Assembly (NCBI GenBank): GCA_014218235.1
Contig: CM024753.1
Span: 4,712,001 to 4,776,000, forward strand
Length of the DNA: 64,000 bases
Direction of reading: 5' to 3'
From: Colocasia esculenta
Lineage: Eukaryota > Streptophyta > Magnoliopsida > Alismatales > Araceae
Made by a program: the position numbers and the translations under genes. Below are positions 51,801-62,430 of this stretch, one piece after another; the stretch's first letter is position 1, and each line of letters starts with the position of its first letter. The notes beneath the pieces were generated by a model. That model was given only the letters and a program-made list of their open reading frames with translations, ran no database searches and was not told the DNA's origin.

Positions 51801-54434
51801 GTCGGACGCAGATATTTATTCGCCCGGGGGTCGGAACCGCCCGCGAGGCCCCAATTCAGAATCGGCCCTTCGACCCGGTCGGTAAATGGTCACATTCGGA
51901 GATTTCCGGTCAAGCGCCCAAATTCCTCTCCGGGAGCGCGGTCGCAGGCTGCCGATACGATCACATACGGACACCGCTTCGCTCAAACATGCATACATTT
52001 TCGCTCGGTTATCGGAATCTCTTATAAGACCCCAATTCGGAATCGGCACTCAGAGGCGCTCGACGCCCCTTTATTGCCTCAGGCAATAAGACGTCGTTTC
52101 GGGGTCAAAAAATCTTCGTTTCGCTCTCCAAAATTGTGATTCTAGCCGACGATCTCCCCTATTCCAAGGTTTTTTGGCCGTAGCGAATCCCTCGATTACG
52201 TGAATCGCTGGCGGAGCCCACACGCGGAGCCACCCAATCACAGCGATCGGAAGTCGTGTTCCACTCGACGCGTGATCTCCTCCCCAGGTCGTGGATATGG
52301 GTGCCCGAACATCGCCGGTATAGTCACCCCCTGCGGTTTATTCCCACCCCTTCAGCGGAAGAATTGGACATAACTTTCCGCACGGGCACCGGAATCGCTT
52401 ATGTGACCACAATTTGGAATCGGCACTCCGAGACGGTCTACAGGGCGCTGGTTTCGCGGAATTCTGTTTCGGGGCCAAAATTCCCCCTCCGAGCGTGTGT
52501 ACTAGTACACCGACTGCCATACCCTCTGGTCGGACGCAGATATTTATACGCCCGGAGGTCGGAACCGCCCGCGAGGCCCCAATTCAGTATCGGCACTTCG
52601 ACCCGGTCGGTAAATCGTCGCATTCGGAGATTTCCGGTTCGGCGCCCAAATTCCTCCCCGGGAGCGCGGTCGCAGGCTGCCGATGCGATCGTATACGGAC
52701 ACCGCTTCGCTCAAACAGGCATCACTTTTCGCTCGGTTATCGGAATCGCTTATAAGACCCCAATTCGGAATCGGCACTCAGAGGCGCTCGACGCCCACTT
52801 ATTGCCTTGGGCAATAAGAATTCGTGGTCAAAAAACCTTCGTTTCGCACTCCGAAATTGTGATTCTAGTCGACAATCTCCCCTATTCCAAGGTTTTTTGG
52901 CCGTAGCGACTCCCTCTATTACGCGAATCACTGGCGGAGCCCACACGCGAAGCCGCCCAGTCACATTGATCGAAAGTCGTGTTCAACTCTAGGCGAGATC
53001 TCCTCCCCAGGTCGTGGATATGGGTGCCCGAACATCGTCGATATAGTCACCCCCTGCGGTTGATCCCCACCCCTTCTGCGGAAGAATTGGGCATAAAATT
53101 CCGCACGGGCATCGGAATCGCTTATGTGACCCCAATTCGGAATCGGCACTCCGAGACGGTCGACAGGGCACTGGTTTCGCGGAATTTCGTTTCGGGGCAA
53201 AAATTCTTCTCCGGAGCGTGTGTACTAGTACACCGACTACCGTACCCTCCGATCGGACGCAGATATTTATTCGCCCGGGGGTCGGAAAGGCCCGCGAGGC
53301 CCCAATTCAGAATCGGCACTTCGACTCGGTCGATAAATGGTCGCATTCGGAGATTTCCGGTCCGTCGCCCAAATTCCTCTCCGGGAGCGCGGTCGCAGGC
53401 TGCCGATGCGATAGCATACGGACACCGCTTCGCTCAAACATGCATAACTTTTCGCTCGGTTATCGGAATCGCTTATAAGACCCCAATTCGGAATCGGCAC
53501 TCAGAGGCGCTCGACGCCCCATTATTGCCTCAGGCGATAAGACGTCATTTCAGGGTCGAAATGACTTCGTTTTGCACTCCGAAATTGCGATTCTAGCCGA
53601 CGATCTCCCCTACTCCAAGGTTTTTTTGGCCGTAGCGACTCTCTCGATTACTCGAATCGCTGGCGGAGCCCACACGCGGAGCCGCCCAGTCACAGCAATC
53701 GGAAGTCGTGTTCAACTCGACGCGAGATCTCCTCCCCAGGTCGTGGATATGGGTGTCCGAACATCGCCGATATAGTCACCCCCTGCAGTTTATTCTCACC
53801 CCTTCAGCGGAAGAATTGGGCATAACTTTCCGCACGTGTATCGGAATCGCTTATGTGACCACAATTCAGAATTGGCACTCCGAGACGGTCGACAGGGCGC
53901 TGTATTCGCGAAACTCCGTTCTGAGGCCAAAATTCCCCCCGGAGCGTGTGTACTAGTACATCGACTACCGTACCCTCCGGCCGGACGCAGACATTTATTC
54001 GCCCGGGGGACGGAACCACCCGCAAGGCCCCAATTCAAAATCGGCACTTCGACCCAGTCGGTAAATGGTCGCATTCGGAGATTTTCGGTCCGGCGCCCAA
54101 ATTCCTCTCCGGGAGCGCGATCGCAGGCTGCCGATGCGATCGCATACGGACACCACTTCTCTCAAACAGGCATAACTTTTCGCTCAATTAACGAAATCGC
54201 TTATAAGACCCCAATTCGGAATCGGCACTCAGAGGCGCTCGACGCACCATTATTTCCTCAGGCGATAAGACGTCATTTCGGAATCGAAAAACATTCATTT
54301 CGCACTCCGAAATTGTGATTCTAGCCGACGATCTCCCCTATTCCAAGGTTTTTTGGCCGTAGCGACTCCCTCAATTACTCGAATCGCTGGCGGAGCACAC
54401 ACGCGGAGCCGCCCAGCCACAGCGATCGGAAGTC

Positions 54435-55787
54435 GTGTTCAACTCGACGCGAGATCTCCACCCCAGGTCGTGGATATGGGTGTCCGAACATCGCCGATAT
54501 AGTCACCCCCTGCGGTTTATTCCCACCCCTTCAGCGCAAGAATTGGGCATAACTTTCCGCACGGGCATCAGAATCGCTTATGTGACCACAATTCGGAATC
54601 GGCACTCTGAGACGGTCGATAGGGCTCTAGCTTCGCAGAATTCCGTTCTGCGACAAAAATTCCCCCCCAGAGCGTGTGTCGGACGCGGATATTTATTCGC
54701 CCGATGGTCGGAACCGCCCGCGAGGCCCCAATTCAGAATCGGCACTTCCACCCGGTCGGTAAATAGTCGCATTCAAAGATTTCTGGTTCGGCTCCAAAAT
54801 TCCTCTCCGGGAGCGCGGTCGCAAGCTGCCGATGCGATCGCATACGGACACCGCTTCGCTCAAATAGGCATAACTTTTCGCTCGGTTATCGGAATCGCTT
54901 ATAAGACCCCGATTCGGAATCGACACTCGGGGTCGAAAAATCATCGTTTCGCACTCCGAAATTGCCAGTCTAGCCGACGATCTCCACTATTCCAAGGTTT
55001 TTTTTGCCGTAGCGACTCCCTCGATTACGCAAATCGCTGGCGGAGCCCACACGCGGAGCCGCCCTGTCACAGCGATCGGAAGTCGTGTTCAACTCGACGT
55101 GAGAACTCCTCCCCAGGTCGTGGATATGGGTGCCCGAACATCGTCGATATAGTCACGCCTGCGGTTTATTCCCACCCCTTCAGCGGAAGAATTGGGCATA
55201 ACTTTCCGCACGGGCATCAGAATCGCTTATGTGACCACAATTCGGAATCGGCACTCTGAGACGGTCGAAAGGGAAATCCCCCCCCCCCCCCCGGAGCGTG
55301 TGTACTAGTCCACCGACTGCCGTACACTCCGGTCGGACGCGGATATTTATTCGCCCGGGGGTCGGAACCGCCCGCGAGGCCCCAATTCAGAATCGGCACT
55401 TCGACCCGGTTGGTAAATGGTCGCATTCAGAGATTTCCGGTCCGGCGCCCAGCTTCTTCTCCGGGAGCGCGGTCGCAGGCTGCCGATGCGATCGCATACG
55501 GACACCGCTTCGCTCAAGCAGGCATAACTTTTCGCTCGGTTATCGGAATCGCTTATAAGACCCCGATTCGGAATCGACACTCAGAGACGCTCGACGCCTC
55601 TTATTACCATAGGCGATAAGGCATCGTTTCGGGGTCGAAAAATCTTCGTTTCGCACTCCGAAATTGCGATTCTAGCCGACGATCTCCACTATTCCAAGGT
55701 TTTTTTTGGCCGTAGCGACTCCCTCGATTACGCAAATCGCTGGCGGAACCCACACGCGGAGCCGCCCTGTCACAGCGATCGAAAGTC
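54435..55787 (+). repeat. Two adjacent monomers with multiple deletions
   Basis: In the first (650 bp), GAGCGTGTGT joins CGGACGCGG at about 54680 (30 bp lost at the palindrome), and GACACTC joins GGGGTCG at about 54928 (about 50 bp lost, including the stem-loop). In the second (703 bp), GGTCGAAAGGG joins AAATCCCC at about 55274. Confidence 0.82.
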
Positions 55788-58452
55788 GTGTTCAACTCGA
55801 CGTGAGATCTCCTCCCCAGGTCGTGGATATGGGTGCCCGAACATCGCCGATATAGTCACCCCCTGCGGTTTATTCCCACCCCTTCAGCGGAAGAATTGGG
55901 CATAACTTTCCGCACGGGCATCGGAATCGCTTATGTGACCACAATTCGGAATCGGCACTCCGAGACGGTCGAAAGGGCGCTGGTTTTGCAGAATTCTTTT
56001 TCGGGGCCAAAATCCCCCCCCCCCAGAGCGTGTGTACTAGTACACCGACTACCGTACCCTCCGGTCAGACGCGGATATTTATTCGCCCGGGGGTCGGAAC
56101 CGCCCGCGAGGCCCCAATTCAGAATCGGCACTTCGACCCGGTTGGTAAATGGTCGCATTCAGAGATTTCCGGTCCGGCGCCCAACTTCCTCTCCAGGAGC
56201 GCGGTCGCAGGCTGCCGATGCGATCGCATACGGACACCGCTTCGCTCAAACAGGCATAACTTTTCGCTCGGTTATCGGAATTGCTTATAAGACCCCAATT
56301 CGGAATCAGCACACAGAGGCGCTCGACGCCCCCTTATTTCCTCAGGCGATAAGACGTCATTTCGGAATCGAAAAACCTTTGTTTCGCACTCCGAAATTAT
56401 GATTCTAGCCGTCGATCTCCCCTATTCCAAGGTTTTTTGGCCGTAGCGACTCCCTCGATTACGAGAATTACTGGCGAAGCCCACACGCGGAGCTGCCCAG
56501 TCACAGCGATCGGAAGTCATGTTCAACTCGACGCGAGATCTCCTCCCCAGGTCGTCGATATTGGTGCCCGAACATCGCCGATATAGTCACCCCTGCGGTT
56601 TATTCCCACCCCTTCAGCGAACGAATTGGGCATAACTTTCCGCACGGGCATCGGAATCACTTATGTGACCACAATTCAGAATCGGCACTCCGAGACGGTC
56701 GACAGGGTACTTGTTTCGCGGAATTCCATTCCACGGCAAAAATTCCCCGTGGAGCGTGTGTACTAGTACACCGACTGCCGTACCCTCCGGTCGGACGCGG
56801 ATATTTATTCGCCCGGGGGTCGGAACCGCCCACGAGGCCCCAATTCAGAATCGGCACTTCGACCCGGTCGGTAAATGGTCGCATTCAGAGATTTCCGGTC
56901 CGGCGCCCAACTTCCTCTACGGGAGCGCGGTCGCAGGCTGCCGATGTGATCGCATACGGACACCGCTTCGCTCAAACAGTATGTTATCGGAATCGCTTAT
57001 AAGACCCCAATTCAGAATCAGCACTCAGAGCCGCTCGACGCCCCCTAATTGGCTCAGGCGATAACACGTCGTTTCAGGGTCGAAAAATCTTCGTTTCGCA
57101 CTCTGAAATTGTGATTCTAGCTGACGATCTCCCATATTCCAAGGTTTTTTGGCCGTAGCGACTCCCTCGATCACGCGAATCGCTGGAGGAGCCCACACGC
57201 GGAGCCGCCCAGTCATAGCGATCGGAAGTCGTGTTCAACTCGACGCGAGATCTCCTCCCCAGATCGTGGATATGGGTGCCCGAACATCGCCGATATAGTC
57301 ACCCCCTGCGGTTTATTCACACCCCTTAAGCGGAAGTATTGGGCGTAACTTTTCGCACGGGGATCGGAATCGCTTAAGTGACCACAATTCGGAATCGGCA
57401 CTCCGAGACGGTCGACAAGGCGCTGGTTTTGCGCAATTCTGTTCCGGTGCAAACATTCCCCCCGGTACATCGACTGTCGTACCCTCCGGTAGGACGCGGA
57501 TATTTATTCGCTCGGGGGTCGGAACCGCCCGAGAGGCCCCAATTCAGAATCGGCACTTCGGCCCGTTCGGTAAATGGTCGCATTCAGAGATTTCCCGTCC
57601 GGCGCCCAAATTCCTCTCCGGGAGCGCGTTCGCAGGCTGCCGATGCGATCGCATACGGACACCGCTTCGCTCAAATAGTCATAAGTTTTCGCTCGGTTAT
57701 CGGAATCGCTTATAAGATCCCAATTCGGAATCGGCACTAAGAGGCACTCGACGCCGCCTTATTGCCTCAGGCGATAAGACGTCGTTTCAGGGTCGAAAAA
57801 CCTTCGTTTCGCACTCTGAAATTACGTTTCTATCCGACGATCTCTTCTATTCCAAGGTTTTTTCGCCGTAGCGACTCCCTCGATTACACGAATAGCTGGC
57901 GGTGCCCACACGCGGAGCCGTCTAGTCACAGCGATCGGATGTCGTGTTCAACTCGACGCGAGATCTCCTACACAGGTCTAGATATGGGTGCTCGAACATC
58001 ACTGATATAGTAAACCCCTGCGGTTTATTCCCACCCCTTTAGCGGAAGAATTGAGCATAACTTTCCGCACGGGCATCGGAATCGCTTATGTGACCACAAT
58101 TCGGAATCGGAACTCCGAGTAGGTTGACAGTGCGCTGGTTTCGTGGAATTCTGTTCCGGGGCCAAAATTCCCTCCGGAACGTGTGTACTAGTACACCGAC
58201 TGCCGTACCCTCCGATCGGACGCAGATATTTATTCGCCCGGGGGTCGGAACCGCCCGCGAGGCCCCAATTCAGAATCGACACTTTGACCCGATCGGTAAA
58301 TGGTCGCATTCGAAGATTTCCGGTCCGGCGCCCAAATTCCTCTTCGGGAGCGCGGTCGCAGGCTGCCGATGCGATCGCATACGGACACCGCTTCGCTCAA
58401 ACAAACATAACTTTTCGCTCGGTTATCAGAATCGCTTATAAGAACCCAATTT

Positions 58453-61373
58453 GGATTTGGCACTCAGAGGCGCTCGACGCTCTCATTTCGCCTCAGGCCA
58501 AAAGATGTCATTTCGGGGTCGAAAAACCTTCGTTTCGCACTCCGAAAATTTTATTCTAGCCGACGATCTCCCCTATTCCAAGGTTTTTTGGACGTAGCGA
58601 CTCCCTGGATTACGCGAATCGCTGGAGGAGCCCACACGCGGAGCCGCCCAGTCACATTGACTGGAAGTCGTGTTCAACTCGACGCGACATCTCTTCCCCA
58701 GGTCGTGGATATGGGTGCCCGAACATCGCCGATATAGTCACCCCCTGCGGTTTATTCCCACCCCTTCAGCAGAAGAATTGGGCATAACTTTCCGCACGGG
58801 CATCGGAATCGCTTATGTGACCACAATTTGGAATCGGCACTCTGAGACGATCTACAGGGCACTGGTTTCGCGGAATTCTGTTTCGGGGAGAAAATTCCCC
58901 CTCAGAGCGTGTGTACTAGTACACCAACTGTCGTACCCTCCGGTCGGACGCAGATATTTATTCGCCCGGGGGTCGGAACCGCCCGCGTGGCCCCAATTCA
59001 GAATCGGCACTTCGACCAAATCGGTAAATGGTCGCATTCGGAGATTTCCTGTCCGGCGCCCAAATTCCTCTCAGGGAGCGCGGTCGCAGGCTGCCGATGC
59101 GATCGCATACGGACACCGCTTCGCTAAAACATGCATAACTTTTCGCTCGGTTATCGGAATCGCTTATAAGACCCCAATTCGGAATCGGCACTCAGAAGCG
59201 CTCGACGACCCCTTAATGCCTCAGGCGATAAGATGTCATTTCGGGATTAAAAAACCTTCGTTTCGTACTCCGAAATTGTGATTCTAGCCGACGATCCCCT
59301 ATTCCCAGGTTTTTTTGGCCGTAGCGACTCCCTCGATTACGCGAATCGCTGGCGGAGCCCACACGCGGAGCCGCCCAGTCACATTGATCGGAAGTCGTGT
59401 TCAACTCGACGCGAGATCTCCTCCCCAGGTCGTGGATATGGGTGCCCGAACATCGCCGATATAGGTCACCCCTGCGGTTTATTCCAACCCCTTCAGCAGA
59501 AGAATTGGGCATAACTTTCCGACCGGGCATCGGAATCGCTTATGTGACCACAATTTGGAATCGGCACTCTGAGACGATCTACAGGGCACTGTTTCGCGGA
59601 ATTCTGTTTCGGGGAGAAAATTCCCCCTCAGAGCGTGTGTACTAGTACACAAAAACTGTCGTACCCTCCGGTCGGACGCAGATATTTATTCGCCCGGGGG
59701 TCGGAAAGCCGAGCGTGGCCCCAATCAGAATCGGCACTTCGACCAAATCGGTAAATGGTCGCATTCGGAGATTTCTGTCCGGCGCCCAAATTCCTCTCAG
59801 GGAGCGCGGTCGCAGGCTGCCGATGCGATCGCATACGGACACCGCTTCGCTAAAACATGCATAACTTTTCGCTCGGTTATCGGAATCGCTTATAAGACCC
59901 CAATTCGGAATCGGCACTCAGAACGGCTCGACGACCCCTTAATGCCTCAGGCGATAAGATGTCATTCGGGATTAAAAAAACGTTTGTTTCGTACTCCGAA
60001 ATGTGATTCTAGCCGACGATCTCCCCCTATTCACAAGGTTTTTTTGGCCGTAGCGACTCCCTCGATTACGCGAATCGCTGGCGGAGCCCACACGCGGAGC
60101 GCGCCCAGTCACATTGATCGGAAGTCGTGTTCAACTCGACGCGAGATCTCCTCCCAAGGTCGTGGATATGGGGATCCACGAACATCGCCGATATAGTCAC
60201 CCCCTGCGGTTTATTACCACCTCTTCAGCGGAAGAATTGGGCATAACTTTCCGCACGGGCATCGGAATCGCTTATGTGACCACAATTCGGAATCGGCACT
60301 CCGAGACGGTCTACAAGACGCTGGTTTCGCGGAATTCTGTTTCGGGGCCAAAATTCCCCCTCGGAGCGTGTGTACTAGTACACCAACTACCGTACCCTCT
60401 GGTCGGAGGCCGATATTTATTCGCCCGGGGGTCGGAACCGCCCGCGAGGCCCCAATTCAGAATCGGCCCTTCGACCCGGTCGGTAAATGGTCACATTCGG
60501 AGATTTCCGGTTCGGCGCCCAAATTCCTCTCCGGGAGCGCGGTCACAGGCTGCCGATGCGATCACATACGGATACCGCTTCGCTCAAACATGCATAAGTT
60601 TTCGCTCGGTTATTGGAATCGCTTATAAGACCCCAATTCGGAATCGGCACTCAGAGGCGCTCGACGCCCCCTTATTGCCTCAGGCGATAAGACGTCGTTT
60701 CGGGGTCGAAAAATCTTCGTTTCGCATCCGAAATTGCGATTCTAGCCGACGATCTCACCTATTCCAAGGTTTTTTTTGCCGTAGCGACTCCCTCGATTAC
60801 GCAAATCACTGACGGAGCCCACACGCGGAGCCGCCCAGTCACAGCGATCGGAAGTCGTGTTCAACTCGACGCGAGATCTCATCCCCAGGTCGTGGATATG
60901 GGTGCCCGAACGTCGCCGATATAGTCACCCCCTGCGATTTATTCCCACCCCTTCAGCGGAAGAATTGGGCATAACTTTCCGCACGGGCATCGGAATCGCT
61001 TATGTGACCACAATTCGGAATCGGCACTCCGAGACGGTCGACAGGGCGCTGGTTTCGCGGAATTCTTTTTCTGGGCCAAAATTCCCCCCCCCCCCCCGGA
61101 GCGTGTGTACTAGTACACCGACTGCCGTACCCTCCGGTCGGACGCGGATATTATTCGCCCGGGGGTCGGAACCGCCCGCGAGGCCCCAATTCAGAATCGG
61201 CACTTCGACCCGGTCGGTACATGGTCGCATTCAGAGATTTCCGGTCCGGCGCCCAACTTCCTCTCCGGGAGCGCGGTCGCAGGCTGCCATTGCGATCGCA
61301 TACGGAAACCGCTTCGCTCAAACAGGCATAACTTTTCGCTCGGTTATCGGAATCGCTTATAAGACCCCAATTC
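58453..61373 (+). repeat. Four-monomer higher-order repeat, copy 1 (2,921 bp)
   Basis: Bounded by the marker GGATTTGGCACTC, which recurs 2,921 bp later. Monomer order is A (58670), A' (59397), B (60127), C (60857). A types carry GGGGAGAAAATTCCCCCTCAG, CGCTAAAACATGC and CTCAGGGAGCG. B carries TTATTACCACCTCTTCAGC and CGGCCCTTCG. C carries CTGCGATTTATTCCC and TTCTTTTTCTGGGCC. The A' copy has many single-base indels. Confidence 0.85.
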
Positions 61374-61702
61374 GGATTTGGCACTCAGAGGCGCTCGACG
61401 CTCTCATTTCGCCTCAGGCCAAAAGATGTCATTTCGGGGTCGAAAAACCTTCGTTTCGCACTCCGAAATTTTTATTCTAGCCGACGATCTCCCCTATTCC
61501 AAGGTTTTTTGGACGTAGCGACTCCCTGGATTACGCGAATCGCTGGAGGAGCCCACACGCGGAGCCGCCCAGTCACATTGACTGGAAGTCGTGTTCAACT
61601 CGACGCGAGATCTCCTCCCCAGGTCGTGGATATGGGTGCCCGAACATCGCCGATATAGTCACCCCCTGCGGTTTATTCCCACCCCTTCAGCAGAAGAATT
61701 GG

Positions 61703-61872
61703 GCATAACTTTCCGCACGGGCATCGGAATTGCTTATGTGACCACAATTCGGAATCGGCACTCTGAGACGGTCTACAGGGCACTGGTTTCGCGGAATTCT
61801 GTTTCGGGGAGAAAATTCCCCCTCAGAGCGTGTGTACTAGTACACCAACTGTCGTACCCTCCGGTCGGACGC
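61703..61872 (+). repeat. Internal subunit A of the monomer
   Basis: First of four related subunits. It starts GCATAACTTTCCGCACGGGC, then GGAATTGCTTATGTGACC, then AATTCGGAATCGGCAC and GGTCTAC (GGTCGAC in most copies). It aligns almost base for base with subunit C, 351 bp downstream. Counting from the shared GGAA(T/C)(C/T)GC motif, subunit B lies 170 bp downstream. Confidence 0.85.
61823..61844. other. 14-bp perfect palindrome of the satellite (example copy)
   Basis: GTGTACTAGTACAC is its own reverse complement. It sits a few bases after the C-tract in nearly every monomer, for example near 1399, 4970, 12288, 33400 and 61830. It is lost or damaged in at least five copies (near 48136, 51049, 54679, 57465 and 63290). 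Whether it binds a protein is unknown. Confidence 0.9.
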
Positions 61873-62053
61873 AGATATTTATTCGCCCGGGGGTCGGAAC
61901 CGCCCGCGTGGCCCCAATTCAGAATCGGCACTTCGACCCGGTCGGTAAATGGTCGCATTCGGAGATTTCCTGTCCGGCGCCCAAATTCCTCTCAGGGAGC
62001 GCGGTCGCAGGCTGCCGATGCGATCGCATACGGACACCGCTTCGCTAAAACAT
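61873..62053 (+). repeat. Internal subunit B of the monomer
   Basis: Second subunit. It starts AGATATTTATTCGCCCGGGG, then GTCGGAACCGCCCGCG, then CCCCAATTCAGAATCGGCAC and CCCGGTCGG. It aligns with subunit A with a 2-bp length difference. It also carries the GATGCGATCGCATACGG segment with the 12-bp palindrome. Subunit C follows at 181 bp. Confidence 0.8.
62018..62033. other. 12-bp perfect palindrome of the satellite (example copy)
   Basis: ATGCGATCGCAT within CCGATGCGATCGCATACGG is a perfect dyad present in most monomers. Common variants (GATCACAT, GATGTGATC, GATTGCAT) are single CG-to-TG or CG-to-CA changes that break the symmetry. Confidence 0.85.
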
Positions 62054-62240
62054 GCATAACTTTTCGCTCGGTTATCGGAATCGCTTATAAGACCCCAATT
62101 CGGAATCGGCACTCAGAGGCGCTCGACGACCCCTTATAGCCTCAGGCGATAAGATGTCATTTCGGAATTAAAAACCTTCGTTTCGCACTCCGAAATTGTG
62201 ATTCTAGCCGACGATCTCCCCTATTCCAAGGTTTTTTTGG
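62054..62240 (+). repeat. Internal subunit C of the monomer
   Basis: Third subunit: GCATAACTTTTCGCTCGG, then TTATCGGAATCGCTTATAAG, then CCCCAATTCGGAATCGGCAC and CGCTCGAC. It is the closest relative of subunit A. It carries the variable stem-loop and ends near the T-tract. Subunit D follows at 187 bp. Confidence 0.85.
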
Positions 62241-62430
62241 CCGTAGCAACTCCCTCGATTACGCGAATCGCTGGCGGAGCCCACACGCGGAGCCGCCCAG
62301 TCACATTGATCGGAAGTCGTGTTCAACTCGACGCGAGATCTCCTCCCCAGGTCGTGGATATGGGTGCCCGAACATCGCCGATATAGTCACCCCCTGCGGT
62401 TTATTACCACCTCTTCAGCGGAAGAATTGG
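62241..62430 (+). repeat. Internal subunit D of the monomer (most diverged)
   Basis: Fourth subunit: CGTAGCAACTCCCTCGATTA, then CGCGAATCGCTGGCGGAGCC, then CACAGCGATCGG-like sequence (here CACATTGATCGG) and CTCGACGCG. Its CTCGATTACGCGAATCGCT aligns with CTCGGTTATCGGAATCGCT of subunit C. The later part is related only weakly. The next subunit A begins 190 bp on, which closes the 728-bp period. Confidence 0.65.

Larger units (their letters stand above)
61591..62318 (+). repeat. Reference satellite monomer (728 bp)
   Basis: A full-length copy used here to describe the unit, starting at GTGTTCAACTCGACG. In order it holds: the CTCCTCCCCAGG segment; GAATTGGGCATAACTTTCC (phase about 105); a first AATTCGGAATCGGCAC core; a GGAATTC site; a short C-tract; the 14-bp palindrome GTGTACTAGTACAC; TATTTATTCGCCCGGGGG; a second AATTCAGAATCGGCAC core; the 12-bp palindrome ATGCGATCGCAT; GCATAACTTTTCGCTCGG; a third AATTCGGAATCGGCAC core; the TTAT...ATAA stem-loop; a T-tract of 6-12 bases; and CTCCCTCGATTACGCG. 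These landmarks recur in the same order in nearly every copy. Length and phase are measured directly; any centromeric or other role is unknown. Confidence 0.95.

Noticed and set aside
61930..61960. CENP-B box-like word near CTTCGACCCGGTCGG
   Set aside because: It lacks the required central A and the CGGG core at the right spacing, so it does not meet the CENP-B box pattern. Centromere identity cannot be claimed from it.
62080..62095. CTTATAAG in each monomer as a TATA box or promoter
   Set aside because: It is part of the subunit C landmark and no transcript or downstream gene supports it; it is probably chance.
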